DNA of 64,000 nt from Halichondria panicea (taxonomy: Eukaryota; Porifera; Demospongiae; Suberitida; Halichondriidae): positions 124,001-188,000 of the forward strand of contig NC_087382.1 of NCBI RefSeq assembly GCF_963675165.1, given 5' to 3'. How positions within the stretch are numbered: the first letter of the stretch is position 1; the number at the start of each line of letters is the position of its first letter. A program made the translations under genes and the position numbers. Below the pieces are notes generated by a model. That model was not told the origin of the DNA. It did not search any database and worked only from the letters and a program-made list of their open reading frames with translations. Positions 54,253 through 64,000 of this stretch are shown here, piece after piece.

Positions 54253-57200
54253 TTTTTTTTTTTTTTTTTTTTTTCATAGCTCTCCCATCTCGGGGCTAAG
54301 AAGAATTACATGTACAAAAGAATAATAATAATAACGAGGAATCATGCAGGCAAATAAGTCATGTGTAGTTAGTTCATGGGTGTGGTGGGACCAGGGACTC
54401 GCTTGTCACTAGGTCAATAGGGGGCTGTCTGGTGGCGTGCCCTTGGCTTGATCGGGCCCCCCTAATGCACATGATGGCTGATCTGAGGAGAGAGAAGGAC
54501 AGCCTGCATCTGATCCATCCCATGGTGGTGCTGTAGGGCTGATCCCATTTTGTTGACAGGAGAGACGCCAATCTCTTGTAGGTGGAGGTAGCGGCACGCC
54601 CAAGGCCCCCAGTACTTGACAGGATGAGGGGAGTGAAGGTCGAGTTTTCTACATCTCTGATTCGTTGGTCATAGGCTCTCTTCTTTATGTTTTCGTGCTT
54701 GCGGTAGGTTGTGGATAGTTGCGGTTGCCTGTTTGAGGGAGCGTACGGGTTGAACACCCTAACATCAAAAAATGCTCTCTCAAACCTGCTTCCCCAAAAA
54801 TCATCTGCTGCCACGTCTAATCTGGCACCATCTTGTGTGTTGGCAGATGCACCTGACAGAATTTCGCCGGTGATGGGTTGTAGATGTGGTTCTATGGCGA
54901 CATTGTGGCAAACTTCTGACATGAGGTTGGCCGTGAAGTCTTTGATCTCGTTATGCCTTATGGAGGGATAGCCACCTTTGGCACATGATAACGCGTGTTC
55001 CACTGAGAAGTTGGTGCCACAAGCGCATGTGATTGGGGTGCCATTGGGTTGCCACCCATATCTGAGTGCTAGTGCGTCTCTGAAGGCACCTTTGTGCAGT
55101 GCTAGGCCAAATTCTTCCACAGGTAGTACTGTTAACCAGTTTGAGGCTCCCTTTTCCTGGGATAAGATCATAGCTCGTTGGAGGTTAGGTGGTAGGTTTG
55201 ACTTGAGCTGGTCTGCAGAAGTGACGTTTAGCTCCCTTTTTCTTTTTTTGACCTCTAACTTTGCTGTAAACTGCTCTGTGAAAGCCTCGTGTGTATAGTC
55301 CAGGCTTCCGTTTAGTATGAGGTTGTAGAGGGGCGCAGGGATTTGTTTGGAGGCAGAGTAGGCCGAGTCTGACAGAGTTGTTGGGTTGATGACCCCTATT
55401 CCACCTAGCCTAGCTGGAAGTTCCAGCAGGTCCCTTTCTGTGTCATTGGGGGCTGCTCTTCCACACAGGGCTGGGAGTAATTTTGTCCTTATGATGTCTT
55501 CCAGTGGTTGTAACAGTGGGCCAATGTTTGGGGTGGTTCTCGCTAGGTATGTCCATTTACCTACAATGCCGTGGGTGAAAGCGGCATAAGCGGCTTGAGG
55601 GTGGGTGTTCGCAATGATCGACAATTTTTTCAGTTCCTCTGACCAGGTCTGCACTTTATCTCTGACGAATGACTCTGTGAATTCCTGGCTTCCAAGAGGG
55701 GATCCTAAGTGTGATTTCCCAATTGTGGTGATGTTGATCTGTGTGTCTTCGAAAGTTGTTTGGGCTTCTGAGAGTTGGCTGGCTTTTACTATCAGATGAG
55801 TTTTAGAGGCGTTGACCATGTATCCATAGGCAGGGCCAATATTGGTCAGCTCCTCCCACCATCTGTGAAGAGCAGGGATGTCACTAGTGGCAGCAGCGTC
55901 ATCAGCGTACCATGCCTGGGTGACTTCTACGGACTGGTTAACTCTGTCCATTAGGGGTTTCAGGGCGATGGCGTACATGGGCATTGCCAATGGGTCACCC
56001 TGGGTGGTGCCTTCCTGGGATAACAGAGTGGATCCATCGACAAACAGTTCCGTATCCTGGCGGTAAGTACTAATGAGAATGGTTGAAATGGATGGACAGA
56101 GGACCCTAACATTTCTAAGTGCCGTCTGGCGGTTTAGAGAGTTGAATGCATTGCTAGCATCGACCAAAAGTACCGCGTTTTCTTCTTTAGAATTAAATGC
56201 GAGGTTCATAGCATGGACTGCAGCCTCAGTACCAGCCGTTTGGCCTGCACAAAGTTGGGTAGAGCCAGCAGCGTCTTGGATATCATCACTTGTGACTGTG
56301 AGTACGGCCTTGGCAACGATTCTGCGAACTGTCTCGCAAATTCCGATAGGTCGCACACCTGGGTTCTTGTTGAGAGCTATTAAACGACAGGCCAAGAGTG
56401 GACTGAGTCCTTCAGGGTCGACGAAGGTCGTGCAGATCTTTCTGGTTAGAAGGGCTAATGAATGGCAAATATCATCGGAGGCAGACTTAAAGGAGGTACA
56501 TATCCTCCTCCATCCATGTGCGTCAATCCCTGAAGGCCCGGCTGCTCCTTTAGTGCGTAGGGCTGCTGAGCGTATGGTCTTCCCATCGATGCTGTCAAAA
56601 ATAATAGGGTGGATGGCTGGTGGATCTTTCACCTTATCCACGAGGGTGGTTGGGTCCACTGGTTGGCCTGAGGGGTGTTTAGATTTCAGAATGTCCAGGA
56701 CGGATTGTGACTCGTCACCGTGCGAGAGAGCGGTATCGCTCAAGTGCAGAACACCCCCTCTACTTCCTTCAGAGATGAGTCTCAGGGCCGCCTTTGTGTT
56801 CCCTTTCAACATTAAGTTTGAAAAAGCACGAGCGAGCTGGTCTGGTTCTTCTTGGGGTCTCTTCCTTGATCCTAACCGCTGCTGAATGGTCCTGCCTTCT
56901 AGCAGGAGGTTGTCGAAGTCCCCTGCCTTCCATGTTTTTAGGCGTCTCTCTAGGCAGGTAGTGTGATCACGGGATTTGGAGGAGCGACTTGGTTTCTGTA
57001 AGAGCAGGATGCTCATCGTGGTAACTGCTTTTAGGGCGACTGATTCCAGTGCTGAGCCCTCTGTATAGCTTCTGAAAAGGCGAGATAGTTCGCTTACAAA
57101 GCTTTTGCCGGCCTTTCCCGATGGAACAGAGAATATGTTTCTCTTCCAGTGTACCACTTCTGAGTAAGTCTTGTTTAGTTGCTGGGTGAAGGACTCAGGG

Positions 57201-57670
57201 TCAATCTCCCCCCAGATGAACTGTGGTTCAGCCATTGGGTCGTAGTTGGGGAGTGTGGTAGGCTCGAATGGGAGAGAGTTGCTTGGCAGGTTACTTGAGT
57301 CATCTTGGGAATCATCTTCACTATCCTCGATTCTGGAGCCGTTGGGGGAAGGTGGTTGAGGAGGTGGATTTTCATGGTCTGGTGGGTCGGGTGGGTCAGA
57401 ATTTTCGCACTTTCCCAGACGAAGGGGGAGACAATTGGTACACGATCTTTCCAGTTTGGCGCATTGGCAGTTCCTGCATTTACCGGTTCGATTGCAATGA
57501 CAGCAGCAAGGCATTTTGGTTGAGTTTGAGTGCGTCAAATATTATGTCCTTGTACTCTGTTCTCTCTCGAACCTTTGGTCAGTTACCATCAATGAAGCTT
57601 TGGTCTAATTGTTCAATTGTATAGCTTCTACTCTTTGGAGTAGGCCAAAAGATAAAGTAAATTGGGGCTA
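54253..57670 (-). mobile_element. non-LTR-like retroelement with poly(A) tail
   Basis: A 22-bp T-run at 54253-54274 is the poly(A) tail of an element transcribed on the minus strand. The long ORF lies 100 bp inside. The 5' limit is uncertain, between the ORF start and about 57675 where an unrelated repeat begins. No long terminal repeats flank the ORF. A decayed relative lies at 1985-2450 on the other strand. Target-site duplication was not found by eye. Confidence 0.75.
54374..57514 (-). CDS. reverse transcriptase with restriction-like endonuclease signature
   Basis: The first true ATG is at 57514, giving 1046 residues without interruption. The N-terminus is a dense cysteine cluster (MPCCCHCNRTGKCRNCQCAK). 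A disordered, proline-rich stretch follows. The RT core (about 300-590) shows GVRPIGICETVRRIVAK, LLVDASNAFNSLNRQ, EGTTQGDPLAMPMYA and the catalytic AWYADDAA near residue 535. Further on is a C-C-H-C knuckle, CACGTNFSVEHALSCAKGG (about 830), then DGARLDVAADDFWG and AFFDVRVFNPYAP (about 895-920), which resemble the D...D-x-K core of restriction-like endonucleases of R2/NeSL-type elements, with R at the usual lysine place. No apurinic-type endonuclease is visible. Such proteins copy RNA into DNA at a nick. The ORF being intact suggests recent activity. Confidence 0.8.
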   Translation of the reverse strand: MPCCCHCNRTGKCRNCQCAKLERSCTNCLPLRLGKCENSDPPDPPDHENPPPQPPSPNGSRIEDSEDDSQDDSSNLPSNSLPFEPTTLPNYDPMAEPQFIWGEIDPESFTQQLNKTYSEVVHWKRNIFSVPSGKAGKSFVSELSRLFRSYTEGSALESVALKAVTTMSILLLQKPSRSSKSRDHTTCLERRLKTWKAGDFDNLLLEGRTIQQRLGSRKRPQEEPDQLARAFSNLMLKGNTKAALRLISEGSRGGVLHLSDTALSHGDESQSVLDILKSKHPSGQPVDPTTLVDKVKDPPAIHPIIFDSIDGKTIRSAALRTKGAAGPSGIDAHGWRRICTSFKSASDDICHSLALLTRKICTTFVDPEGLSPLLACRLIALNKNPGVRPIGICETVRRIVAKAVLTVTSDDIQDAAGSTQLCAGQTAGTEAAVHAMNLAFNSKEENAVLLVDASNAFNSLNRQTALRNVRVLCPSISTILISTYRQDTELFVDGSTLLSQEGTTQGDPLAMPMYAIALKPLMDRVNQSVEVTQAWYADDAAATSDIPALHRWWEELTNIGPAYGYMVNASKTHLIVKASQLSEAQTTFEDTQINITTIGKSHLGSPLGSQEFTESFVRDKVQTWSEELKKLSIIANTHPQAAYAAFTHGIVGKWTYLARTTPNIGPLLQPLEDIIRTKLLPALCGRAAPNDTERDLLELPARLGGIGVINPTTLSDSAYSASKQIPAPLYNLILNGSLDYTHEAFTEQFTAKLEVKKRKRELNVTSADQLKSNLPPNLQRAMILSQEKGASNWLTVLPVEEFGLALHKGAFRDALALRYGWQPNGTPITCACGTNFSVEHALSCAKGGYPSIRHNEIKDFTANLMSEVCHNVAIEPHLQPITGEILSGASANTQDGARLDVAADDFWGSRFERAFFDVRVFNPYAPSNRQPQLSTTYRKHENIKKRAYDQRIRDVENSTFTPLILSSTGGLGRAATSTYKRLASLLSTKWDQPYSTTMGWIRCRLSFSLLRSAIMCIRGARSSQGHATRQPPIDLVTSESLVPPHP

Positions 57671-57674
57671 CTAT

Positions 57675-58450
57675 TCTTTTGAATAGGCCAACAGAAAAAA
57701 TAAAAACAAAACAAAAAATAAAAAATAAATAATAATAAAAAATAAGAAGATAACCTCTCCCACTCAGTCTCAGTCTCAGTCTCTCAGCAGCAGCTTTCAG
57801 TCTCTCAGTTTCTCAGCAGTCTCTTTCAGGTCTCTTTCAGCAATCTCTTGGTCTCTCAGGTTTCTCAGCAGTCTCAGCAGTCTCTCAGGTCTCTCAGCTC
57901 AGCAATCTCAATCTCTCAGTTAATCTCTCAATCTCTCAATCTCTCAGTCTCTCAGTCTCTCAGTCTCTCAGCAGTCTTTCTCAGCAACAGTCTTTCTCTT
58001 TCTCTTCAAGAGAAATAGGGACGGGGTGAATGATAAGTTTACGTACGCACGGGTAGTCTGCCAAGATAACTTTAATTAGTTACAATGATATTGGGTTCAC
58101 TTTGGTGCTCAGCATAATTATTATATTTATGTGAGAAGAGATATTAAATTACACTAAGAATTCCTTGGAATGCCAGTTATTATACTGACTGCTTCCTAAG
58201 AAAGGCTCACATTTGAAAGACAAGCATTTACAGTATATAAGTCTGGACCAATCAGGGAGTGGCTTAGTTGCGAGTCTAGCTTTTCCCTTGGCTTCTCTTG
58301 CCACCACTATATAATTATACCGGCACCTTTCCCTTTATACTTTCAATAGTTATAATATAAAGCTGCAATAACTATAGTTGTATAGATATTAACATAATAA
58401 TAAACAGGTATGAATTTCATAGACCTTAGAAATACCGTAGGCTATATATA
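57675..58450. repeat. 776-bp direct repeat, left copy
   Basis: Nearly identical to 59808-60583 (offset 2133 bp). It starts TCTTTTGAATAGGCCAACAG, contains a TCTCAG-rich low-complexity tract (about 57757-58010), and ends TAGGCTATATATAC. It has no TG...CA termini, so a duplication is more likely than an LTR pair. No gene inside. Confidence 0.85.
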
Positions 58451-59280
58451 CGTGTTTAGCAATATTTCAATTATTTTGACTCATGTTCAAACTGTTCTAT
58501 CTCTGCAGGGAAAGGCCACATCAAGGAACTGGCTAGACAGATAGTTTATTTAGCCTTTTCTCTCTTTGTATCTCTCATTTCATAATCCATGAACATTTTG
58601 ATGAATGAATATTGTCATTTTAAAAATTGCACTATTTCGACATTTCACCGCTCTTTGTCTGACTGACTAAGTAAGTAAGTAAGTAAGTAAGTGAGTAAGT
58701 AAGTAAGTAAGTAAGTTTCTTGCCCAGCATTTGCTCCAAGTACAGCCATCTCCAGGACATTCTGCACAGGGTTTCCAAACGACTACAACCTGGGTTACAA
58801 AGCGCTTCTTCAGATTTGCGATTGCTTCCACGAGGCAGATGACCTCTCAGCCTCTATTTCTCTTACCTAGACAATTCCGCCATCTTTAATGACTCACAGC
58901 AATTGCGTTGTGGCCAATTAATAATAGATAGGCGTGGCTAATAAACCGTGCGCCTAACTTGAATCAGTGCAGCAGTGCTTTTCCAGAGCCTGAGGTGTTG
59001 CTTTTAATCACACTGTTCAGCTCTAGCTCCCTTTCTCTGACAGGCATGCTATATGCACTGGCTAGATATCATGCTCTTAAAATTGCTGTCATTTAATACT
59101 GATACAAATTCAACATATCAAGCAATAATTATTACTCATTACTATAATTATTAGTCCAGAGATATTCGAGAAGATATCTGATTAGTCCTGTCTTCTCTTC
59201 TTGAACTTCTGTACTGCCTCTTGACGTTCCACTTATGCATGTCATGATACGTAAACTATACTGAAAAAGAAAGGGAATCC
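58451..59280. other. unit between direct repeats, with (AAGT)n
   Basis: Non-coding. It contains a perfect-to-near-perfect run of about a dozen AAGT units at 58668-58715 and no supportable exon. Confidence 0.5.
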
Positions 59281-59808
59281 GACTATAAAAACATTTGCAA
59301 TGTGAAAAATTGCTAGGATTGGCCAGGGGAACAACAAAAAAGCGTGGAAACAAGAAATCAGACGAGAGCATAACTCCAATCCGTTACAACGTCATGAACA
59401 TGTACAATACATAGTATATTAAATAATAGACTGTGTTCCAGATCCACCACATCATTCCATGCAGGTCACCAGTACGGTCCGTGCATGCATGTTATACTAC
59501 GCATGGATGGACTGTGTGTATACCTGTGCTCAACACTGCATGTATTAGGAACATCAATTCATCACAAATCATCATGATTATGTGCCCGCACATTCCAAAA
59601 TGGATAAATATATAGGGATTGGTCATCACTCCACCAGTAAAAATTGCGTGGCATATTGGCTGGGAAAACATGGGAAAACTACCAGTACATGTGATTGACG
59701 TTGTAACGGATTGGAGTTATGCTCTCGTCTGATTTCTTGTTTCCACGCTTTTTTGTGGTTCCCCTGGCCAATCCTAGCAATTTTTCACATTGCAAATGTT
59801 TTTATAGT
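59281..59808. repeat. inverted repeat pair with ~305-bp loop
   Basis: 59281-59393 (GACTATAAAAACATTTGCAA ... GTTACAAC) is the reverse complement of 59699-59808 (GTTGTAACGGATTGGAGTTA ... TATAGTC). The right arm ends exactly where the right copy of the 776-bp repeat begins. It may be a foldback element or a palindromic duplication scar. Confidence 0.8.
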
Positions 59809-60583
59809 CTTTTGAATAGGCCAACAGAAAAAATAAAAACAAAACAAAAAATAAAAAATAAATAATAATAAAAAATAAGAAGATAACCTCTCCCACTCAG
59901 TCTCAGTCTCAGTCTCTCAGCAGCAGCTTTCAGTCTCTCAGTTTCTCAGCAGTCTCTTTCAGGTCTCTTTCAGCAATCTCTTGGTCTCTCAGGTTTCTCA
60001 GCAGTCTCAGCAGTCTCTCAGGTCTCTCAGCTCAGCAATCTCAATCTCTCAGTTAATCTCTCAATCTCTCAATCTCTCAGTCTCTCAGTCTCTCAGTCTC
60101 TCAGCAGTCTTTCTCAGCAACAGTCTTTCTCTTTCTCTTCAAGAGAAATAGGGACGGGGTGAATGATAAGTTTACGTACGCACGGGTAGTCTGCCAAGAT
60201 AACTTTAATTAGTTACAATGATATTGGGTTCACTTTGGTGCTCAGCATAATTATTATATTTATGTGAGAAGAGATATTAAATTACACTAAGAATTCCTTG
60301 GAATGCCAGTTATTATACTGACTGCTTCCTAAGAAAGGCTCACATTTGAAAGACAAGCATTTACAGTATATAAGTCTGGACCAATCAGGGAGTGGCTTAG
60401 TTGCGAGTCTAGCTTTTCCCTTGGCTTCTCTTGCCACCACTATATAATTATACCGGCACCTTTCCCTTTATACTTTCAATAGTTATAATATAAAGCTGCA
60501 ATAACTATAGTTGTATAGATATTAACATAATAATAAACAGGTATGAATTTCATAGACCTTAGAAATACCGTAGGCTATATATA
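59808..60583. repeat. 776-bp direct repeat, right copy
   Basis: Copy of 57675-58450. Very few differences were noticed by eye, so the duplication is young or homogenised. The TCTCAG-rich tract is at about 59890-60143. Confidence 0.85.
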
Positions 60584-60830
60584 CACACTACCAAACAAGG
60601 TCAGTCTGTTTTACCGGTTAACTAGCTATAGCTTCATACAATTTTCTTTACGTACTTTGCATGCCCCCCCTCGAAATTTTATTTACGTACTCTGCATGCC
60701 CCCCTCAATTCCTCGTAGGTCGGTACCCATGTGAAATACATAGACCGTATTGACACACATATGACATTGTACAGTGAATTCAAAAGTACAAACAAAAATT
60801 AATATGAAAACACAAACTTAACAATAAATT
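60584..60830. other. 3' flank of docking-protein gene
   Basis: Downstream of the stop at 60831. Probable 3' UTR; an ACAATAAA-like signal (AACAATAAATTTCAG) lies at about 60819-60833, overlapping the stop, so it is unlikely to be the working signal. Confidence 0.4.
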
Positions 60831-63800
60831 TCAGTTACTGTGAAGTTTCTGAAGAGTTTCTGCACTAGTGCTCAGTGGGTGTGCATTCCCCTTCACTTTT
60901 TCCAGATCCACCCACGCATAACCATGACCACCCGCACTAGGAGTTTCCTCCATCACGGACGCATCAAACGACGCCGGCTTGGGTAGGGGTTTCGGTCGCT
61001 TCATAAAAGCAGCTGTTGTGAGAGTAGAATCGCGAATCTTTTGCTCAATACTCTGAGAAGACCTGTCACCTCCGGAAACATTGATGTAACTGTGTCTCTT
61101 TGCCGAGTCTTGATCCAGTACGTTACCATGGGAACGGGTACGGTTTCTGTACGGGAAAGTAATGATGGTGTAATTTTGAATTTTGTCAACTTGAGTAAAT
61201 GTATAATTTATACTGAAATTGTGCAAAAAATACTACATAATACACTTAGCCTTAATAAGTAATTTTGTCACCTTGAAGTATTTAGTGTGAACTCACTTTA
61301 GCTCTAATGACACAGTGGCATCCTGCGGACTCCCACACGCTATCTTCACAATATCCTTCTGTGGTATTGCCACGCCCTCTTCCAAGGTCACATGATCAGA
61401 TTGCCCATCAGCATCGGCCTCCTGCTCACTGAAGACATTGCTCAGACTAGACACCGGCAAATTTTTAACTTTTTCTATTTGCTTTGAACGTTTTGGGCTG
61501 AATCCATCCATATCCAAACTTGATTCTGAGTTCAGTCGAGTGTAATTTGCAGGATTAACTGTGTCGTACTGTGCGTCTTGCACAAGGTCATGTGATATGT
61601 TTCCGTACTCCGCTGTCGGTTCGCTTTGAAGTGGGTTACCGTTACTGGACGATAGACTAGGATTAGGCGTGTCGTATAAAAGTTGAGATCGATTTATTTT
61701 TACGGCAGACATCACTTGATATTCCTCACTCTGATTGGTTGATTGGGTATCGGCTCCGGGTATGCCCTGAGGCTCAGTGGCCGAAAATTTCTGACGTGTG
61801 TCACGACTAGTAACGATTACATATTCATCAGCCACTAAGAACGAGCTCTCGTTTGGAATAGAACTTCCAAGAACGTCCATCCCATTCGCTTTCTGAAATT
61901 CAGTTCCGTCGAGAAGATCTGCTTCGGAACGTGGTCTAGCGGGTCTGGTATTAGGCATCTGAATATCGTACTTGTCCAGTGAAGTACCTCTGTCTCGTCT
62001 GTGAGATGGGGGACTAGCGGATGATAGCTTGCTTCGTGGGGGTAGGGTCATTGTGTTAAAACTATTGGGGTTAACTTCAGCTGGCCCACAGTATTCATAA
62101 CCATCTCGCGCTAATTCTCTCTGCTTCTGAATCTGAGATCCCATTCGGGACGAGAGTTGATCGTATTGTTCAGAACCGGACTTTGGTTCCTGCGAAGACA
62201 AACTGGGTAGAGGAACAGAACTGTTTTGATTCGCATTGCCCCCTAGTTGCGATCGGCGTGGAATGTAATTTGCCGGGATCTCAGCGTACAAATTATCGCC
62301 TGTAGACAACTCTCGATTTTGTTCAATATCCACGTACATATTGTGTTCGTTGGTAATTGCCGGAGTGCTAATGTGAGAATTCATTCCATTTGGGTTGATC
62401 CTTCTAGTGAACAAAGACTCTGCACTTCTTGCTGGGCGGAGTTTGTGTAGCCTCGGGGGGGTTCCCCCATCGGTAGAATTGGTGTCGTGTATTTTACCGC
62501 TGCTTCCACGTCTTGGAGGTATGTTATAGAGATTTGATGGATTCAGGTCAGGCATAGTTGCTCTAGGCATATTGTAAAGGTCCTCCTGCTGCGGCTGGGC
62601 ACTTGTTGCTACGTTGCCATAGAATGTATCAACTTCCAGACGGTTCCCATTGACTGATTTTGGAGAACTGTACAATTGTTCTTCAGGTTTATTCATATGC
62701 TTGGGGGAGTCGTACGTTTCTGTTCCGTTCCTTGCGTGTGGAATTGGGACAGGTTTGTTCACGTGCTTGGGGGAGTCATAGGTTTCTGTTCCATTCCTTG
62801 AGTATGGAATCGGGACCTTGTATGTCTGGCTGGCTGGTGTTGGCTGGTGATAATAGCCATTGTCGTTTCGTGGGTCATTATGAGGTCTTGGAATGCCATA
62901 TTCGGAGTTCGACATTGGTTTTGGAACGTGATAATGGGAATTAAACATCCTATCATCGGCACTACGCTGTTTCACAAGTCTGTTTGGGGGCAAATCATAC
63001 GTTTCGGGGGCAATCAACGGTGGAGAAATAACTTTTTCTGTTTGTGACCGTTTGAGTTTATTATCGGGTGACCTTCGACCTCTGATTGTGGGCGAGTTAT
63101 TGATAAAAATTTCACCGTCTTCGTCAACCGAGTGGAGGTGATGTAATGTGGGTGTGGTTTCACCAGGGGTGCCAGACCTTGATCGTAGTAGAGGAGAGTT
63201 GCGCGATCCAAAGTCTAGATTGGTTGTGTCCGGTTCATCGATTATCGGGTCAGGTTGAGGGGAGGTGGGCACCTGAAGAGAGAGAAAAGAAACAATAAAT
63301 GTAGGCTTCTTGGAATGTCATGTATGTATCAGGGTGGGATCAATCACAGTCATGCACTGTAAGGAGCGTAGTACAAATGGTTCCGTATAATTAACAAAAG
63401 ATAGTCCCCTAATGTACATAGGCAAACACCAACGCTTATTATTTAACCATCAAATGCAATACATGCATGTACGGTATAATTATACATAGCTCTAAAACTT
63501 CACCTGTTCGCCTTCCTCTTGACTCAGTGTGATGTGATCATAGCGAGACTTATTCCCGCTCTCTTTAGGGACAGAATATGTTCCTTCACTGGGTGGAGAG
63601 AGGAGGGCTGGCTTGGGGGGCAAATGCGGCCTGGGGGATAAAAACAAATATGAGAGCATAGTTTGGATGCATGGTATAAAATTTAAGGTATATCAACCAA
63701 TCAAGGTAGAGATTAGGAAAAGAGGTGCGAGGTGATATTAGCACACAGCTATGAAGAATGTCAATGTATATAGACTATCAAAAAAGTTTGGCTGTCGTGT

Positions 63801-64000
63801 AGCTCTAGATACCTTTGTGTACAAAATAAAATTATTGACACTATTTCTAATGATATTCATGTACAGCACCCACACAAGCTACAATAACGCACTATATATA
63901 GAATAACTTACGGATCAACAGCTGTTCCCTCTTCTAGTGGTGGTGGGCTCGGACCTTTGACCCCACTTGGCTTTGGTTTGAGGTGTGGTCTCCCTGTTTG
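60831..64000 (-). CDS. multi-tyrosine docking/scaffold protein (5' end off the window)
   Basis: Exons, in transcription order: 64000(partial)-63912, 63630-63504, 63272-61297 and 61146-60831. All join in phase, giving about 835 residues here. The protein is disordered and proline-rich, with PxxP stretches (RPHLPPKPA, KRPKPLPKPA) for SH3 domains. There are some fifteen tyrosine motifs of the YxxP type: EGTYSVPKES, ETYDLPPN, HYHVPKP, EYGIPRP, TYKVPIP, two ETYDSPK, QLYSSPK, DLYNMPR, NLYNIPPR and LLYDTPN. Others are YxNx or Yxx-hydrophobic: SYINVSG, EYGNISH, DEYVIVTS, NMYVDIE. YxxP repeats recruit Crk/Nck SH2 domains in p130Cas-like proteins, and YxNx recruits Grb2. I infer a Cas/Gab/DOK-type adaptor at receptor or adhesion kinases. 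The targeting domain (PH, PTB or SH3) should lie to the right. Confidence 0.8.

Noticed and set aside
57675..60583. The 776-bp repeats as LTRs of a retrotransposon
   Set aside because: They lack TG...CA ends, and the 1.36 kb between them has no retroviral-type ORF, primer-binding site or polypurine tract that I can see.

Overview
The window looks like metazoan nuclear DNA, most likely from a demosponge. The genes have many short introns with GT/AG junctions. The gene content includes a NACHT-LRR innate-immune receptor, a phosphotyrosine docking scaffold full of YxxP motifs, secreted group XV phospholipase A2/LCAT-like lipases with signal peptides, and a protein kinase with an H-N-D catalytic loop. 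The DNA is AT-rich and full of small transposons and ATGCATGC runs. The species cannot be named from sequence alone. All exon structures below were read by eye from splice sites and reading frame.

Layout. 0-3.5 kb: a weak two-exon gene piece, a decayed retrotransposon 3' end and a Death-like terminal exon. 3.8-9.4 kb: four compact genes: an unknown ORF, a chromodomain gene, a protein kinase with one frame break, and an eight-exon gene resembling CACTA/CMC-type transposases. 10.1-14.0 kb: an intact NLR-type gene of about 1166 residues. 14.36-26.42 kb: a block of five Ginger-like DNA transposons, each bounded by CCGG or a one-base variant of it. Three of them sit head-to-tail inside the terminal repeat of a fourth. 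Two families encode a gypsy-like integrase joined to a Ulp1-type protease and a PHD finger on the minus strand. 26.9-51.5 kb: a tandem cluster of LCAT/PLA2G15-like lipases with two intact genes (43.2-45.7 and 49.6-51.5 kb), several recent pseudogenes, old relics, and one pseudogene on the opposite strand with a different C-terminus. A two-domain beta-trefoil protein lies inside the cluster at 46.6-47.6 kb. 51.5-54 kb: a diverged copy of the intergenic sequence at 29.6-33 kb. 54.25-57.6 kb: a long-ORF reverse-transcriptase element with a poly(A) tail. 57.7-60.6 kb: a 776-bp direct repeat and a separate inverted repeat. 60.8-64.0 kb: the 3' part of a large docking-protein gene that runs off the right edge.

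The host genes fall into three themes: intracellular sensing (NLR, Death-like exon, kinase), tyrosine-kinase signalling (docking scaffold), and a secreted lipase family undergoing birth and death. The transposons explain much of the rest. The strongest observations are the self-nesting CCGG-targeted Ginger cascade and a palindromic insertion whose pre-insertion site survives in two paralogous copies.
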